From NCBI RefSeq assembly GCF_011378715.1, contig NZ_WTKU01000018.1, positions 25,498-89,497 on the forward strand: 64,000 nucleotides of DNA, in the 5' to 3' direction. The position numbers and the translations under genes are program-made. Source of the DNA: Psychromonas sp. SA13A. GTDB lineage: Bacteria > Pseudomonadota > Gammaproteobacteria > Enterobacterales > Psychromonadaceae. A model generated the notes under the pieces. It searched no databases. It was not told where the DNA came from and saw only the letters and a list, made by a program, of their open reading frames with translations. This document shows positions 48,724 through 58,063 of the stretch, in pieces. Each line of letters starts with the position of its first letter. Position 1 is the first letter of the stretch.

Positions 48724-50157
48724 TTATTCTACTTTAATAATCTTACAAGTATTGGTGAAACCTTGTTTAACATTATCACCGTGTGTTAATAAGATTAGAT
48801 CGCCAATTTTAATTAAACCCGATGACTTAAGCGTTTCTAGCGCATTAGCAATGAACTCAATACTGTTTGTCGTTGTAGAGTCAAACTTAACCGGTGTTAC
48901 ACCACGGTATAGAGCACAGTAATTTAATGTTTGTTGATTGCTTGATAATGCATAAATTGGCAGACCAGAACTCAAACGTGACATTAATAATGGGGTAGAG
49001 CCAGAGGCTGTTAAAGCAACAATCGCTGTCACGCCATTAGTATGGTTAGCCGCATACATAGTCGTCATGGCTAAAGCTTCACCTGGATCATCAAAGGTAT
49101 AATTGATACGGTGATTAGAAACGTTAATGCTTGGATGTTTTTCAGCACCAATACACACTTCGCTCATTGCTTTAACCGTTTCAACAGGGTAATCACCCGC
49201 AGCGGTTTCACCCGATAACATAACCGCATCAGTACCATCTAATACCGCATTAGCGACATCCATTACTTCAGCACGTGTTGGCATCGGTGCGCTGATCATT
49301 GATTCCATCATTTGCGTTGCAGTGATCACTACACGATTTAAACGACGAGCAGTACGGATCATATCTTTTTGAACACCCACTAATCGAGCATCACCAATTT
49401 CAACACCTAAATCGCCACGGGCAACCATCACCACATCAGACGCTAAAATAATGTCTTCTAAAGCTTCTTTAGTTTCAACTGCTTCAGCACGTTCTACTTT
49501 AGCGACTATTTTTGCAAAACAGCCTGCTTCCTGTGCTAATTTTCGTGCGTAATGTAAATCAGCACCATTGCGAGGAAATGAAACGGCAAGGTAATCACAA
49601 CCAATTTCAGCAGCAGTAAAAATATCTCTTTTATCTTTCTCTGTTAACGCAGCGGCAGATAAACCACCACCTTGTTTATTAATTCCTTTATTGTTAGATA
49701 AAGGTCCGCCAATAGTAACAACCGTATGTACTTTATTACCTTCAACAGATTCAACTTTTAGTTGAACGCGGCCATCATCTAATAACAATACATCGCCGGT
49801 ATCAACTTCCTGCGGTAATGTTTTGTAATCAAGGCCAACTTGTTGCTGGTTACCTTGGCCTTTTTCAATATCGCTATCGAGTGTAAATTTATCACCAATA
49901 GTCAATTGTATTTTGTTGTTCTCAAAAGTAGATACGCGAATTTTAGGACCCTGTAGATCCCCCATGATAGCTACTTCTTTACCTAATCTACTCGCGATCT
50001 CTCTTACTTGCTGGGCACGTTTTACGTGATCAGCGGCTTCACCGTGAGAGAAATTCATACGTACCATATTAGCGCCAGCAGCAATAATCTGTTCTAAATT
50101 ATTACCACGATCCGTTGCGGGGCCTAAAGTGGTTACGATTTTGGTACGTCTTGGCAT
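48724..50157 (-). CDS. pykA: Pyruvate kinase (PykA type)
   Basis: A 477-residue enzyme making pyruvate and ATP from [40 protein letters not shown] and [12 protein letters not shown] followed by ATQMMESM are the catalytic and family signatures. Length and the LGPATD N terminus resemble PykA rather than PykF. It lies downstream of hexR on the same strand; HexR controls pyk genes in related bacteria, but I found no good HexR dyad directly before it. Confidence 0.93.
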   Translation of the reverse strand: MPRRTKIVTTLGPATDRGNNLEQIIAAGANMVRMNFSHGEAADHVKRAQQVREIASRLGKEVAIMGDLQGPKIRVSTFENNKIQLTIGDKFTLDSDIEKGQGNQQQVGLDYKTLPQEVDTGDVLLLDDGRVQLKVESVEGNKVHTVVTIGGPLSNNKGINKQGGGLSAAALTEKDKRDIFTAAEIGCDYLAVSFPRNGADLHYARKLAQEAGCFAKIVAKVERAEAVETKEALEDIILASDVVMVARGDLGVEIGDARLVGVQKDMIRTARRLNRVVITATQMMESMISAPMPTRAEVMDVANAVLDGTDAVMLSGETAAGDYPVETVKAMSEVCIGAEKHPSINVSNHRINYTFDDPGEALAMTTMYAANHTNGVTAIVALTASGSTPLLMSRLSSGLPIYALSSNQQTLNYCALYRGVTPVKFDSTTTNSIEFIANALETLKSSGLIKIGDLILLTHGDNVKQGFTNTCKIIKVE

Positions 50158-50367
50158 GTTAACTCCTGTTAAAAATAAAAAGATAAGTATAAAGGGGGTT
50201 AATGAACTTTCGATTACAACTTATGTTATCACGATTATTAGCTATGGTTTTTCACTATAGTTCTTCGCTATGATCATTAGCTGTGAGTATTGGGAACAAT
50301 TGTTAGGGAAGCTAACTTGCAAACGGCTCACATTAAAGCGAGTGAACGTTTGCAAGATAAAAAATGT

Positions 50368-51219
50368 CTAATCTTCTGTTTTTTCAAAACGAGAATCTTT
50401 AATACCCGCTTTAACGCGTTTTAAATTATCTCTAAATTTAGCGCCACGGCGTAACGTAAATCCAGTGGTCAATACATCAATCAATACCAGTTGTGCAATA
50501 CGTGACGACATAGGCATATAAATATCAGTATCCTCAGGCACGCCTAGCGATAACACTAAATTGCTTTGTTCAGCTAAAGGCGAGTTAGCCGCTGTTAATG
50601 CGATTACAAAGGCATCGTTTTCACGTGCAAGTTGAGCAACTTCGACCAAAGGTTTAGTGCGCCCAGTATGAGAGATCAAAACAATTACATCACCTTCAGT
50701 GCAGTTAATGCAGCTCATGCGTTGCATCACCACATCATCAAAACACGATACCGGAATGTTAAAACGGAAAAACTTATTAAGTGCATCGTGCGCAACCGAT
50801 GAAGAAGCACCTAAACCAAAGAAAGATATTTTATTTGCTTGTGTAAGCACATCCACGGCACGATTGATCAAATTTACATCTAAGCCGTTCTTCGCTGCAT
50901 TCAAACAAGCCATCGTCGACTCGAAAATTTTCGAAGTATAAGCTTCAGGGCCATCATCTTCATTCACATTACGGTTCACATATGGGGTACCATTCGCTAA
51001 ACTTTGTGCTAAATGTAGTTTAAAATCAGGAAAACCCTTAGTGTCTAAGCGACGACAAAAGCGGTTAACCGTCGGCTCACTGACTTCTGCTATTTTTGCT
51101 AAATTAGCAATGCTAGAGTGAATAGCTGTTTGTGGAGACGCCAAAATAGCTTCCGCTACTTTGCGTTCAGATTTACTAAATGTATCGAGATTTTTTTTAA
51201 TTAACTCTAAAGTATTCAT
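50368..51219 (-). CDS. hexR: HexR, RpiR-family regulator of central carbon metabolism
   Basis: A 283-residue regulator: N-terminal helix-turn-helix (FSKSERKVAEAILASPQTAI through SEPTVNRFCRRL) and a C-terminal SIS domain (SFFGLGASSSVAHDALNKF, LISHTGRTKPLV) that binds keto-deoxy-phosphogluconate in characterised homologues. It controls sugar catabolism genes. The ATG at 51219 (MNTLEL) fits the family better than the in-frame GTG at 51231. It lies between pykA and glk, and a HexR-like dyad sits in the divergent region toward glk. Confidence 0.92.
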   Translation of the reverse strand: MNTLELIKKNLDTFSKSERKVAEAILASPQTAIHSSIANLAKIAEVSEPTVNRFCRRLDTKGFPDFKLHLAQSLANGTPYVNRNVNEDDGPEAYTSKIFESTMACLNAAKNGLDVNLINRAVDVLTQANKISFFGLGASSSVAHDALNKFFRFNIPVSCFDDVVMQRMSCINCTEGDVIVLISHTGRTKPLVEVAQLARENDAFVIALTAANSPLAEQSNLVLSLGVPEDTDIYMPMSSRIAQLVLIDVLTTGFTLRRGAKFRDNLKRVKAGIKDSRFEKTED

Positions 51220-51282
51220 TATATTGTTCACTCAGTAGTAACGATGCGATTAGTGTCTAGTAAGAATTTTTGTAACTAGAAA

Positions 51283-51297
51283 TGAAATAAAACTACA
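51283..51297. promoter_or_regulatory. HexR-like operator between hexR and glk
   Basis: TGAAATAAAACTACA matches TGTARTnnnAYTACA in all fixed positions but one. It lies in the divergent region, so it could serve glk, hexR or both. Identified by eye. Confidence 0.5.
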
Positions 51298-51464
51298 AAA
51301 AAATCGTTTAAATTCTAAATGGATTATAAAGTAGCCTGCTTTTCTTGTCATTTTATTACATAAAAACAATGTTTTAGATCAAATAAAAAAGGCTAAAATA
51401 AAAAAAACTGAGAGGCTGATCTGCCTCTTGATCAAAGAAACTTAAAAAGTGTAGGAGCAGAACC

Positions 51465-52415
51465 ATGTTATCAGTTGTTGCAGATGTCGGTGGCACCAAT
51501 ATACGTTTAGCAGTGTTAGACATCGCCAGTGGTGAAATGTCTAAAGTAAGAGAGTATCCATGTGCACAATTCATCACTTTAGAATCTGCATTAGCGCAAT
51601 ATTTTGCTACTTTATCAGATCCCGTTAGTCACCTTTGTGTTGGCATTGCTTGCCCAGTTGAAGATGATTTAGTCAGCATGACCAACTTGAGCTGGCAGTT
51701 CTCAAAAAGTGAGTTACAGCACAAGCTAGATTTAAAAACGCTCTATGTTATCAATGATTACACCGCTATTTCACTGGCTGTCCCTTTTGTTGACGATAAG
51801 CAAAAAATTCAAATTGGTGGTGGTGAAGTGGTCGACAATGCAGTGAAAGCTATATTTGGACCTGGCACTGGATTGGGCGTATCCCATCTTATTAAACACG
51901 ATCAAAAATGGGTGAGTTTAGATGGAGAGGGCGGACATTCTAGTTTTGCACCTAATACATCACAACAAGCCGATGTTTTATTATTATTACAATCGCAGTT
52001 TGGTCATGTATCCAATGAGCGCTTATTATCTGGCCAAGGTTTAGTGAATATTTATCATGCACTTTGCCGTCTTGCTGGTAAACAACCTGAGTTTTTTGAA
52101 CCCGCTGAAATTACCAAATCAGCATTAGCGGCAGAATGCGAAATAGCTGAACAAACATTAACCTTGTTTTGCCAAGCAATGGGTGGTTTTGCCGGCAACT
52201 TAGCTTTGAACTTAGATTGTAAGGGCGGCGTTTATATTGCTGGTGGTATCGTGCCTCGCTTTATCGACTTCTTCCAAAATAGTGAGTTCCGTGCATTTTT
52301 TGAAGCTAAAGGGCGTTTTGCAGGCTTTTTGAAAACAGTACCTACTTACTTAATTACCCATGAAAATCCTGGTTTATTAGGCGCAGCCGTCTATTTACAA
52401 CAAGAATTGTCATAA
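51465..52415 (+). CDS. glk: Glucokinase
   Basis: A 316-residue ATP-dependent glucokinase. DVGGTNIRLAVLD binds phosphate, VINDYTAIS has the catalytic Asp, GPGTGLGVSHLI and DGEGGHSSFAP the sugar site. Length is normal for proteobacterial Glk. AGGAG lies before the ATG. It is divergent from hexR. Its last 100 bp are followed by the tRNA-Ser gene. Confidence 0.95.
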   Translation: MLSVVADVGGTNIRLAVLDIASGEMSKVREYPCAQFITLESALAQYFATLSDPVSHLCVGIACPVEDDLVSMTNLSWQFSKSELQHKLDLKTLYVINDYTAISLAVPFVDDKQKIQIGGGEVVDNAVKAIFGPGTGLGVSHLIKHDQKWVSLDGEGGHSSFAPNTSQQADVLLLLQSQFGHVSNERLLSGQGLVNIYHALCRLAGKQPEFFEPAEITKSALAAECEIAEQTLTLFCQAMGGFAGNLALNLDCKGGVYIAGGIVPRFIDFFQNSEFRAFFEAKGRFAGFLKTVPTYLITHENPGLLGAAVYLQQELS

Positions 52416-52532
52416 ATATCTGAATAATGAGCGTTAATAGTTGATTTACAGCACCGAGTTAACTATCATGCGCTCCGCTTATCTAATACATACGCACTTC
52501 CAGTATGATTAATGAGCAGTTTTAAAATTTAC

Positions 52533-52620
52533 GGAGAATTGGCCGAGTGGCTGAAGGCGCACGCCTGGAAAGTGTGTAAGGGGCAACCCTTCGAGAGTTC
52601 GAATCTCTTGTTCTCCGCCA
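52533..52620 (+). tRNA. tRNA-Ser(GGA)
   Basis: An 88-nt class II tRNA including encoded CCA. Acceptor GGAGAA pairs with TTCTCC (followed by G and CCA). The D-arm has GGCCGAGTGGCTGAAGGC, the anticodon loop carries GGA (CCTGGAAA), there is a long variable arm, and the T-arm is GAGAGTTCGAATCTC. The last 31 bases belong to the left direct repeat of the island, so the 3' end was rebuilt by integration. Confidence 0.95.
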
Positions 52621-52624
52621 CATT
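52590..52624. repeat. Left island attachment repeat (35 bp)
   Basis: Identical to 60059-60093. It covers the T-arm, acceptor 3' strand and CCA of tRNA-Ser and 4 bases beyond. The two copies bound a 7,469-bp unit, with the integrase next to this one. Confidence 0.9.
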
Positions 52625-52713
52625 TATAAACCCCCTTGCTTACTGGAGGGGGCGTATTTCAAGGGCTTAAGAGAGTTAGTGTAACTACCTAGTGGTACAA
52701 AGGGTAGGTACAA

Positions 52714-54405
52714 ATGAGTATTATGACATCCCCATACAAACATCCTAAAACTGGTGTTTATTATTTCAGAATGGCTGTTCCAAAAGCGTTAATACCTTTT
52801 ATTGGAAAAACAGTCTTTAAGTCCTCCTTACGAACTAAAAACCTCATTGAAGCAAAGCAGTCTTTTGGAAAGTATCTTGAAGAAGCTAACAAACAGCTTG
52901 CTTTAGCTAAGTTGCAGTTATCAAAAGAATCCGATATTGAGCTTAGCGAGAGAGACTGCGCTATCATTGCAGAGCGTTGGTTTGATTACATTAGAGATCA
53001 AATAGAAACGTCAAGCGGTTACAGTAGCATCCTTAAATATGAGCGTGATAAAGGTGGTCATATCCATGAGTTTGGATTATCTGATACACTTTCGCTATCT
53101 GGTCATGAGATTGATTTTGCTTCTCCTGCTCAGCTTCAAGAACTTTCAAATGATTTAAAAGAATCTATACAAGCTCAATTAGTCCGTGAAGGTCTAGTAG
53201 TCTCCTTTAATAGTGATTCATTCAGACGCTTAGCTGTTTCTTTCTATCATTATGTACATCGTTTAGAAGCCTTATGTAGAGCTCGTCATAAGCGTGACTT
53301 TGGTTATAACCCAATTATCAATCCTATATCTGAAAAGCCCTTATCTATCTCTCTGAAAGAGGTAAAAGAGCTTAAAAAGAGCATAAACGTAGATAACCCA
53401 ATATCTGATTTGTTTCAGCGTTATAAAGATTCTGAGATCATAACGGATAAAAGTAGAAAAACCTTGGATGAAACCGAATTGCAGGTTAAAAGACTGATTG
53501 AGCTTATTGGTGATATTGATGTGAGTGAGTTGAACAGAGCTCATATAGTTGAATATAGAGATACTTTGTTACAACTACCGAAGTCAAAAAAACAATCGAT
53601 TAGAGGTCTACCCTTATTAAAACAGGTTGAGTTAGTGAAAAAAGAAGGGCTTGAAACAATTAAACCTATGACTGTTAAGAATAGCTTGAAGAAACTATCC
53701 CCAGTATTTAGTTTTGCTGTTGAATTAGCTTTAATAAATACCAACCCTATTACAGGTGTAAAAACCCCTAAAGCAAAGAAAAAAATAGAGTGTGACAAAG
53801 ATAAAGGCTATACAGCTGCTGAAGTAGAATTGATATTTAGTGTTGATGTATTTAAAGATGCGTATGCTCATAAACCTTATGGAATGGCTTGTTACTGGAT
53901 TCCATTAATGTGTAGATATACTGGTGCAAGAATTGAAGAAATGGCACAGCTTGATAAATCAGATATTGTTAAACATCAAAATGGGATTCATTATTTCAAT
54001 ATTCGTAGGGGTGAGGGACAAAGTGTTAAAACGGACTCTTCTTTAAGGCATCTCCCAATTCCTGAACACCTTATTGAATTAGGTTTTCTTGAATATGTGG
54101 AAGCTTCTCAAGGTCGTTTATTTCCAGACCTTAAAGAAAATAAATATGAGTCAAAATCACCCTGTTTATCCAAATGGTGGAGCGATGTGGTAGAGGAACT
54201 AGGGGTCTCTATTGACCAACCCTTTCATGCCTTTAGGCATACCTTTAAAACTATAATGCGTAGTTTAGAGGTTTCTGACACTATTAGTGATGCTATTACT
54301 GGACATAAGACAAAGGGTGTAGGGGCGTCTTATGGTACGGTTGAGTTAACTATTAAAAAGAAAGTTATTGACCGAGTACCTCGTCTTGATTTAACTAGAT
54401 TATAA
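52714..54405 (+). CDS. Tyrosine-type site-specific integrase
   Basis: A 563-residue tyrosine recombinase. The N terminus YKHPKTGVYYFRMAVPKALI is the DUF6538-type arm, followed by the SAM-like core-binding region. Catalytic residues: Arg406 (TGARIEEMAQL), His505 and Arg508 (HAFRHTF), His531 (GHKTKG) and Tyr540 (GASYGT). The set is complete. It sits 90 bp from the left repeat and points away from the tRNA. It is expected to recombine the tRNA-Ser 3' end with the island repeat. Confidence 0.92.
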   Translation: MSIMTSPYKHPKTGVYYFRMAVPKALIPFIGKTVFKSSLRTKNLIEAKQSFGKYLEEANKQLALAKLQLSKESDIELSERDCAIIAERWFDYIRDQIETSSGYSSILKYERDKGGHIHEFGLSDTLSLSGHEIDFASPAQLQELSNDLKESIQAQLVREGLVVSFNSDSFRRLAVSFYHYVHRLEALCRARHKRDFGYNPIINPISEKPLSISLKEVKELKKSINVDNPISDLFQRYKDSEIITDKSRKTLDETELQVKRLIELIGDIDVSELNRAHIVEYRDTLLQLPKSKKQSIRGLPLLKQVELVKKEGLETIKPMTVKNSLKKLSPVFSFAVELALINTNPITGVKTPKAKKKIECDKDKGYTAAEVELIFSVDVFKDAYAHKPYGMACYWIPLMCRYTGARIEEMAQLDKSDIVKHQNGIHYFNIRRGEGQSVKTDSSLRHLPIPEHLIELGFLEYVEASQGRLFPDLKENKYESKSPCLSKWWSDVVEELGVSIDQPFHAFRHTFKTIMRSLEVSDTISDAITGHKTKGVGASYGTVELTIKKKVIDRVPRLDLTRL

Positions 54406-54559
54406 GTTGTTATTCTGATGATAGTCCGCTTGTGTCCATTCATTAGTCTACTTACTTATTAGTTAATACCTAGCGCGATATCCCACCAGCTTATTAACCT
54501 TTAGATTTCTTTCTGAGTTACTGCTGGTGGTTTGTAGCGTTAATGTTTGTTTATTATAG

Positions 54560-55408
54560 CTATGTTGTAAAATCCTCTTCCTTGATTTTTTCTATAAGAT
54601 CTTCATTGCTCATGGTAAGGTCTACTTCATCAAGAGGTTTACCCCAGAAGTATTTTATGAACCTGCCTAGTTTCTCTGACTCAATTGCTTTATTTGCTTT
54701 TTTCAATATCTCATAAGCTGTCTCTTGGTCTTCTTCTGCTAATGCTCCTTCCGTCTCCTCGGGATCTTCAGGTATTGTCCAGTCAGTGCATTTCTTTAAT
54801 TCGTCACGGCTTGGTTTAAGCATTGGTAGCTTTGTAATAGGATGCTTGGGTACGTTGCTTCCATTCTTAAAGAATCCTGCTTCAATAATTTGTCTTCTGA
54901 CCTTACGCCAAGTACCTATGGTCGATTCAGCTAGACCTAATATTTTTACAGTAACTTTCTTACTTGGCTCTTTGTCCCGCTGCATTAGTTTAAGGAATTG
55001 CTGCCATTTTAGCTCATCCCGTTGGTTATTCGTTAACTGTAATGCGTTGTGCTCTGTATTGATTGTAAGGGCTCTTTTAAGCGGTACGCCTTCAGTGTAT
55101 ACCTTTACTGTAATTTGCTTATAACGACCTCCTTTGGTTCTCTCCTTGATCTTTGAGTAAGCCTCGTATCTATGGAACCCATCCACAATGATATATTTAT
55201 CTTTGTTATTAGGATCTTCTATTACTTCAATGGGAGCAAGCCTAGCCCTTTTGTTCTCACTAAGGCTCTTAATAATGCCTTTAATGTGCTCCTTTGATGC
55301 ACGTTCTAGATTTGATTTTTCACCATATGGAGAAGTCCTCGGGTCTCTCACTTGGTATCTTCTATCTTCTGCATTGATTGCTGATAGGGTTATCTTTCTG
55401 CTTTCCAT
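54560..55408 (-). CDS. ParB-like nuclease-domain protein
   Basis: A 282-residue protein. The first half matches a ParB/Srx N-terminal domain: ITLSAINAEDRRYQVRDPR, then IEVIEDPNNKDKYIIVDGFHR, where VDGFHRYEAY is the conserved phosphate-binding motif. The middle has a KVTVKILGLAESTIGTWRK stretch that reads as a helix-turn-helix. The C-terminal third is acidic (PEDPEETEGALAEEDQE). No ParA partner exists here, so partition is unlikely; a regulator or DNA-binding role is as likely as nuclease. It converges with the integrase. Confidence 0.65.
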   Translation of the reverse strand: MESRKITLSAINAEDRRYQVRDPRTSPYGEKSNLERASKEHIKGIIKSLSENKRARLAPIEVIEDPNNKDKYIIVDGFHRYEAYSKIKERTKGGRYKQITVKVYTEGVPLKRALTINTEHNALQLTNNQRDELKWQQFLKLMQRDKEPSKKVTVKILGLAESTIGTWRKVRRQIIEAGFFKNGSNVPKHPITKLPMLKPSRDELKKCTDWTIPEDPEETEGALAEEDQETAYEILKKANKAIESEKLGRFIKYFWGKPLDEVDLTMSNEDLIEKIKEEDFTT

Positions 55409-55865
55409 TTTATTTTTATTGTTTTGTTCTTTAGTTGTAGTCTAAATGTATATTAGACTACTTTTAGGGTTCCCTCCTTGTATCCCCAAGCGATACAGCC
55501 ACTACTGATAATAACTATAAATTAAATGTTAAGTTTCCATAGTCTCCCTGCATGAATCCGTGGTGGTGCCCAGATCCTGAATTAAAAATATTAAGGTTGT
55601 TGCTTGCTGTAGTTCATACACAGGGGGGAGGGGCGGGGCATTGGTACGCCTATGACGATTGCCTAGTTTAACGATATTTAACCAAAACGTGTTTTACAAA
55701 AGTTCATTTTTTAGATGCCTTATAAAGCCTACACTGTTGTGTACACCCTAATATATTCTCAAGTGTACACATGTGTACGGTTGGTTGTGGTTTTCCTGTA
55801 GAGCCCGTTGTGTGAAGGCTTATAGGGTCACAATGATATTCTAAAAGTCCAAAGGTTCATTAATG
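55409..55865. promoter_or_regulatory. Island regulatory region with GTGTAC repeats and a G-rich tract
   Basis: A 457-bp gap between the ParB-like gene and the RNase H-like gene. Three GTGTAC words lie within 42 bp: GTGTACAC at 55739-55746, GTGTACAC at 55763-55770 and GTGTACGG at 55773-55780, the first two self-complementary. A G-rich stretch AGGGGGGAGGGGCGGGG lies at 55622-55638, striking in this AT-rich DNA. Probable promoter and operator for the ParB-like gene; not proved. Confidence 0.5.
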
Positions 55866-56330
55866 TTAGTGTTTCTTTATAGCTCTGGCATCTCTAGCCA
55901 AAGATTCACTTTTTACAAGCTCCTCTTGTGTTTTATCACCTCTTAACCAATTTACATCCATAGACTGGTTCAACTCATCCAACTGAATCCATAGATCTTT
56001 ATTTAGTACAGGTTTCTTATTACTATTTTTCCATTCGTTAAGTTTCCAGCTCTTAATATGCTGTGTAATACCATCAACAACATATTTACTAACCGTAGTC
56101 ACGATTATTTGCTTATCTGAATTATTTTTCTTTATTATTTCAAGAGCATTAATAGCAGCGGTTAAAGCCATTTGATTGCTAGTTGTATGTGCCACTGAAC
56201 CTTGTTTCTCTAGTCGTTTTCCAGTACGTATCAACACTATTCCCCATCCGCCTGATTTAGCTTGCGGAGTACATGATCCACTTACATATGCTCGTACGAT
56301 GTTATTAGTGTCTTTTAGAGTTGATGTCAT
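55866..56330 (-). CDS. RNase HI-like protein lacking catalytic residues
   Basis: A 154-residue protein clearly of the RNase HI fold; TTSNQMALTAAINALEI, SKYVVDGITQHIKSWK and NKKPVLNKDLWIQLD line up with E. coli RNase HI at nearly every structural position. The catalytic acidic residues are replaced: Asp10 by Ser17 (AYVSGSC), Glu48 by Ala55, Asp70 by Val80 (TTVSKYV), His124 by Asp132, and Asp134 by Glu142. RNA-DNA hybrid cleavage is therefore not expected; nucleic-acid or protein binding may remain. It lies between the ParB-like gene and the serine recombinase in the island. AAGGAAT precedes the ATG. Confidence 0.8.
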   Translation of the reverse strand: MTSTLKDTNNIVRAYVSGSCTPQAKSGGWGIVLIRTGKRLEKQGSVAHTTSNQMALTAAINALEIIKKNNSDKQIIVTTVSKYVVDGITQHIKSWKLNEWKNSNKKPVLNKDLWIQLDELNQSMDVNWLRGDKTQEELVKSESLARDARAIKKH

Positions 56331-56610
56331 GCTATTCCTTATCTATTTAATATTGTTAATTTAGTGCCTAAAGGCTCGTGTTTTAACTTCATAGGTGATT
56401 GGTGGTAGGAAATTTTATCAATGGATTATTTTTCTGTAAAGTATTGATAATAATGATTTATATTAAAATTTTATCAAAAGTTAGCAATGCAAAATAGTCA
56501 ATAAAGTGCAACTAATTATATAAGTCGTTAGTTTCGTAGGAGGTTATTTTGGGTCGAAACATAAGGGCATATAGACCTCATGCAGATAGGTGAAGTTTTT
56601 AGACAATTGC

Positions 56611-57162
56611 TTACTTATCTAAAGCTCTTTGAACAGTTGATAGTGATACACCAACTGATACTGCTATTTTTCTTAAAGATATTCCTTGCGCTCTTAATTT
56701 ATGAATACGCTGGTGGTTTGCTTTATTAGTAGGCCTACCTTTATATTTACCTGCTGCTTTAGCTCTCTCTATACCCTCTTGACGTCTTTCTTGGATAATT
56801 GCTAACTCAAACTGAGCCACTGCACCTAGCATATTTAGCATTAACTCTGACATGTGGTCATTACCACTAGCCGTGAAGGTTAAGTTTTCCTTATGAAACC
56901 TCACGCTAATACCTTGGTTATTCCATTCATTAATCAGTTGCTTTAGATCAGCCAAGTTACGTGCTAGACGATCAATGCTATGAGCGTGAATAGTATCTCC
57001 CTCTCTAACGTAGTCTTTAAGTTCCGTTAGTGCAGGACGTTTAGTTGAACCTCCACTGCATTTATCAATGAAGGTCTTATCAAAAGGTATTCCTGTATCA
57101 GTAAGCTGACGGTTAGTATTTTGGTCTACTGTAGAGACTCGAAGATAAGCAATATGTGCCAC
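56611..57162 (-). CDS. Serine recombinase (resolvase/invertase family)
   Basis: A 183-residue small serine recombinase. Catalytic Ser10 in AYLRVSTVDQN, then IDRLARNLADL, the long E helix, and a C-terminal helix-turn-helix (GISLRKIAVSVGVSLSTVQRAL). It is the size of Tn3-type resolvases. No transposase partner is in the island. Repeats in the 166 bp upstream could be its binding site. It could resolve dimers of the excised circle or invert a segment. Confidence 0.88.
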   Translation of the reverse strand: MAHIAYLRVSTVDQNTNRQLTDTGIPFDKTFIDKCSGGSTKRPALTELKDYVREGDTIHAHSIDRLARNLADLKQLINEWNNQGISVRFHKENLTFTASGNDHMSELMLNMLGAVAQFELAIIQERRQEGIERAKAAGKYKGRPTNKANHQRIHKLRAQGISLRKIAVSVGVSLSTVQRALDK

Positions 57163-57164
57163 GT

Positions 57165-57306
57165 AGTGTACCCGTTTGGTTCTTAGAGGTGATAAAGGTT
57201 AATGTACCTAATAAATAAAATCAACTCTAACGGGTACTGTTTGATCAGTATCTGACCGTAGTCATTTGGGTATACCTAATGGGTACTGTAAGTTAAAATC
57301 AACTCT
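57165..57306. repeat. Repeats upstream of the serine recombinase, possible res site
   Basis: Direct repeats AAAATCAACTCT at 57217-57228 and 57295-57306, and GGGTACTGT at 57232-57240 and 57281-57289. An inverted word TGTACCCGTT near 57168 matches AACGGGTACT near 57229. Resolvase res sites have this kind of clustered layout before the resolvase gene, but the subsites are not resolved. Confidence 0.4.
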
Positions 57307-57328
57307 GTAATTGCTAAGTTTCTGTATA

Positions 57329-58060
57329 TTAATCAAATTCAGCAACCATATTACAATGGTCGTTCAATCTTTGTAAAAATGCTTCAATACTAGTTATGCC
57401 ACTTAAGCTTTGGTAATCACCTGTGGATGAGTGTTCTATAGATGCAGCTATTAATGCAGCTGAACTATATACTCTCTTAAGCATTAATTTCCTGCATAGT
57501 ATTTCGTACCTTGCAAGATATGAAATTCCTGTTGCTTTAGGGTACTTTCCATTTACTGGTAGATATGCAGTACTACGTTTATCCTCATCAGCTAGAAACC
57601 CATTCATTACAGGGAAGAAATTCATATTAATTGATGCAGATCGTCTAGTAGCTTCAGAGTCTTCAACTAAAATAATATATCCCATAAATGGCGGTGTCCC
57701 AGCTGGGAAAGCATCCTCTTCAATTGCAGTGCTCAAATCGAACCCACTGCCTAGAACTTCTTCAGTTCGGTTGTTAAAATTATTACCAATTGAACCGACT
57801 TGAGATTTAAGCTCTACTGCAGCTACAAGTTTCCCTTGGTAAACTACAACAATATCCCAAGATTTATGAGGTCTAAAATATCCAGGAAGCTGTGATGTAT
57901 TTTTACCAGTATGTACTTCATAATCCTCTAAATTTGAATCATCAATAACATGCTGCACTAAGTTGACAAAGCCATCGAGGGTTTTCCCTCCTAATACACC
58001 TGTCCCACCATTTCTTGTATTCCAGAAATGCCTAACTGCATTTTTTATCACTTCGGTCAT
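57329..58060 (-). CDS. PaeR7I/XhoI-family type II restriction endonuclease
   Basis: A 243-residue protein, the size of PaeR7I and XhoI. Family signature: GYFRPHKSWDIVVVYQGKLV followed by AAVELKSQVGS and NNFNNRTEEVLGSGFD. The PD-(D/E)xK site is Asp69 (SWD), Glu83 and Lys85 (VELK). PaeR7I and XhoI cut CTCGAG; the same target is expected but not certain. It begins three bases after the methyltransferase stop codon, so both are one operon with the methyltransferase first. Confidence 0.87.
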   Translation of the reverse strand: MTEVIKNAVRHFWNTRNGGTGVLGGKTLDGFVNLVQHVIDDSNLEDYEVHTGKNTSQLPGYFRPHKSWDIVVVYQGKLVAAVELKSQVGSIGNNFNNRTEEVLGSGFDLSTAIEEDAFPAGTPPFMGYIILVEDSEATRRSASINMNFFPVMNGFLADEDKRSTAYLPVNGKYPKATGISYLARYEILCRKLMLKRVYSSAALIAASIEHSSTGDYQSLSGITSIEAFLQRLNDHCNMVAEFD

Positions 58061-58063
58061 ATT

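Noticed and set aside
54560..55408. Plasmid partition system
   Set aside because: The ParB-like protein has no ParA partner and no iteron or replication gene beside it.
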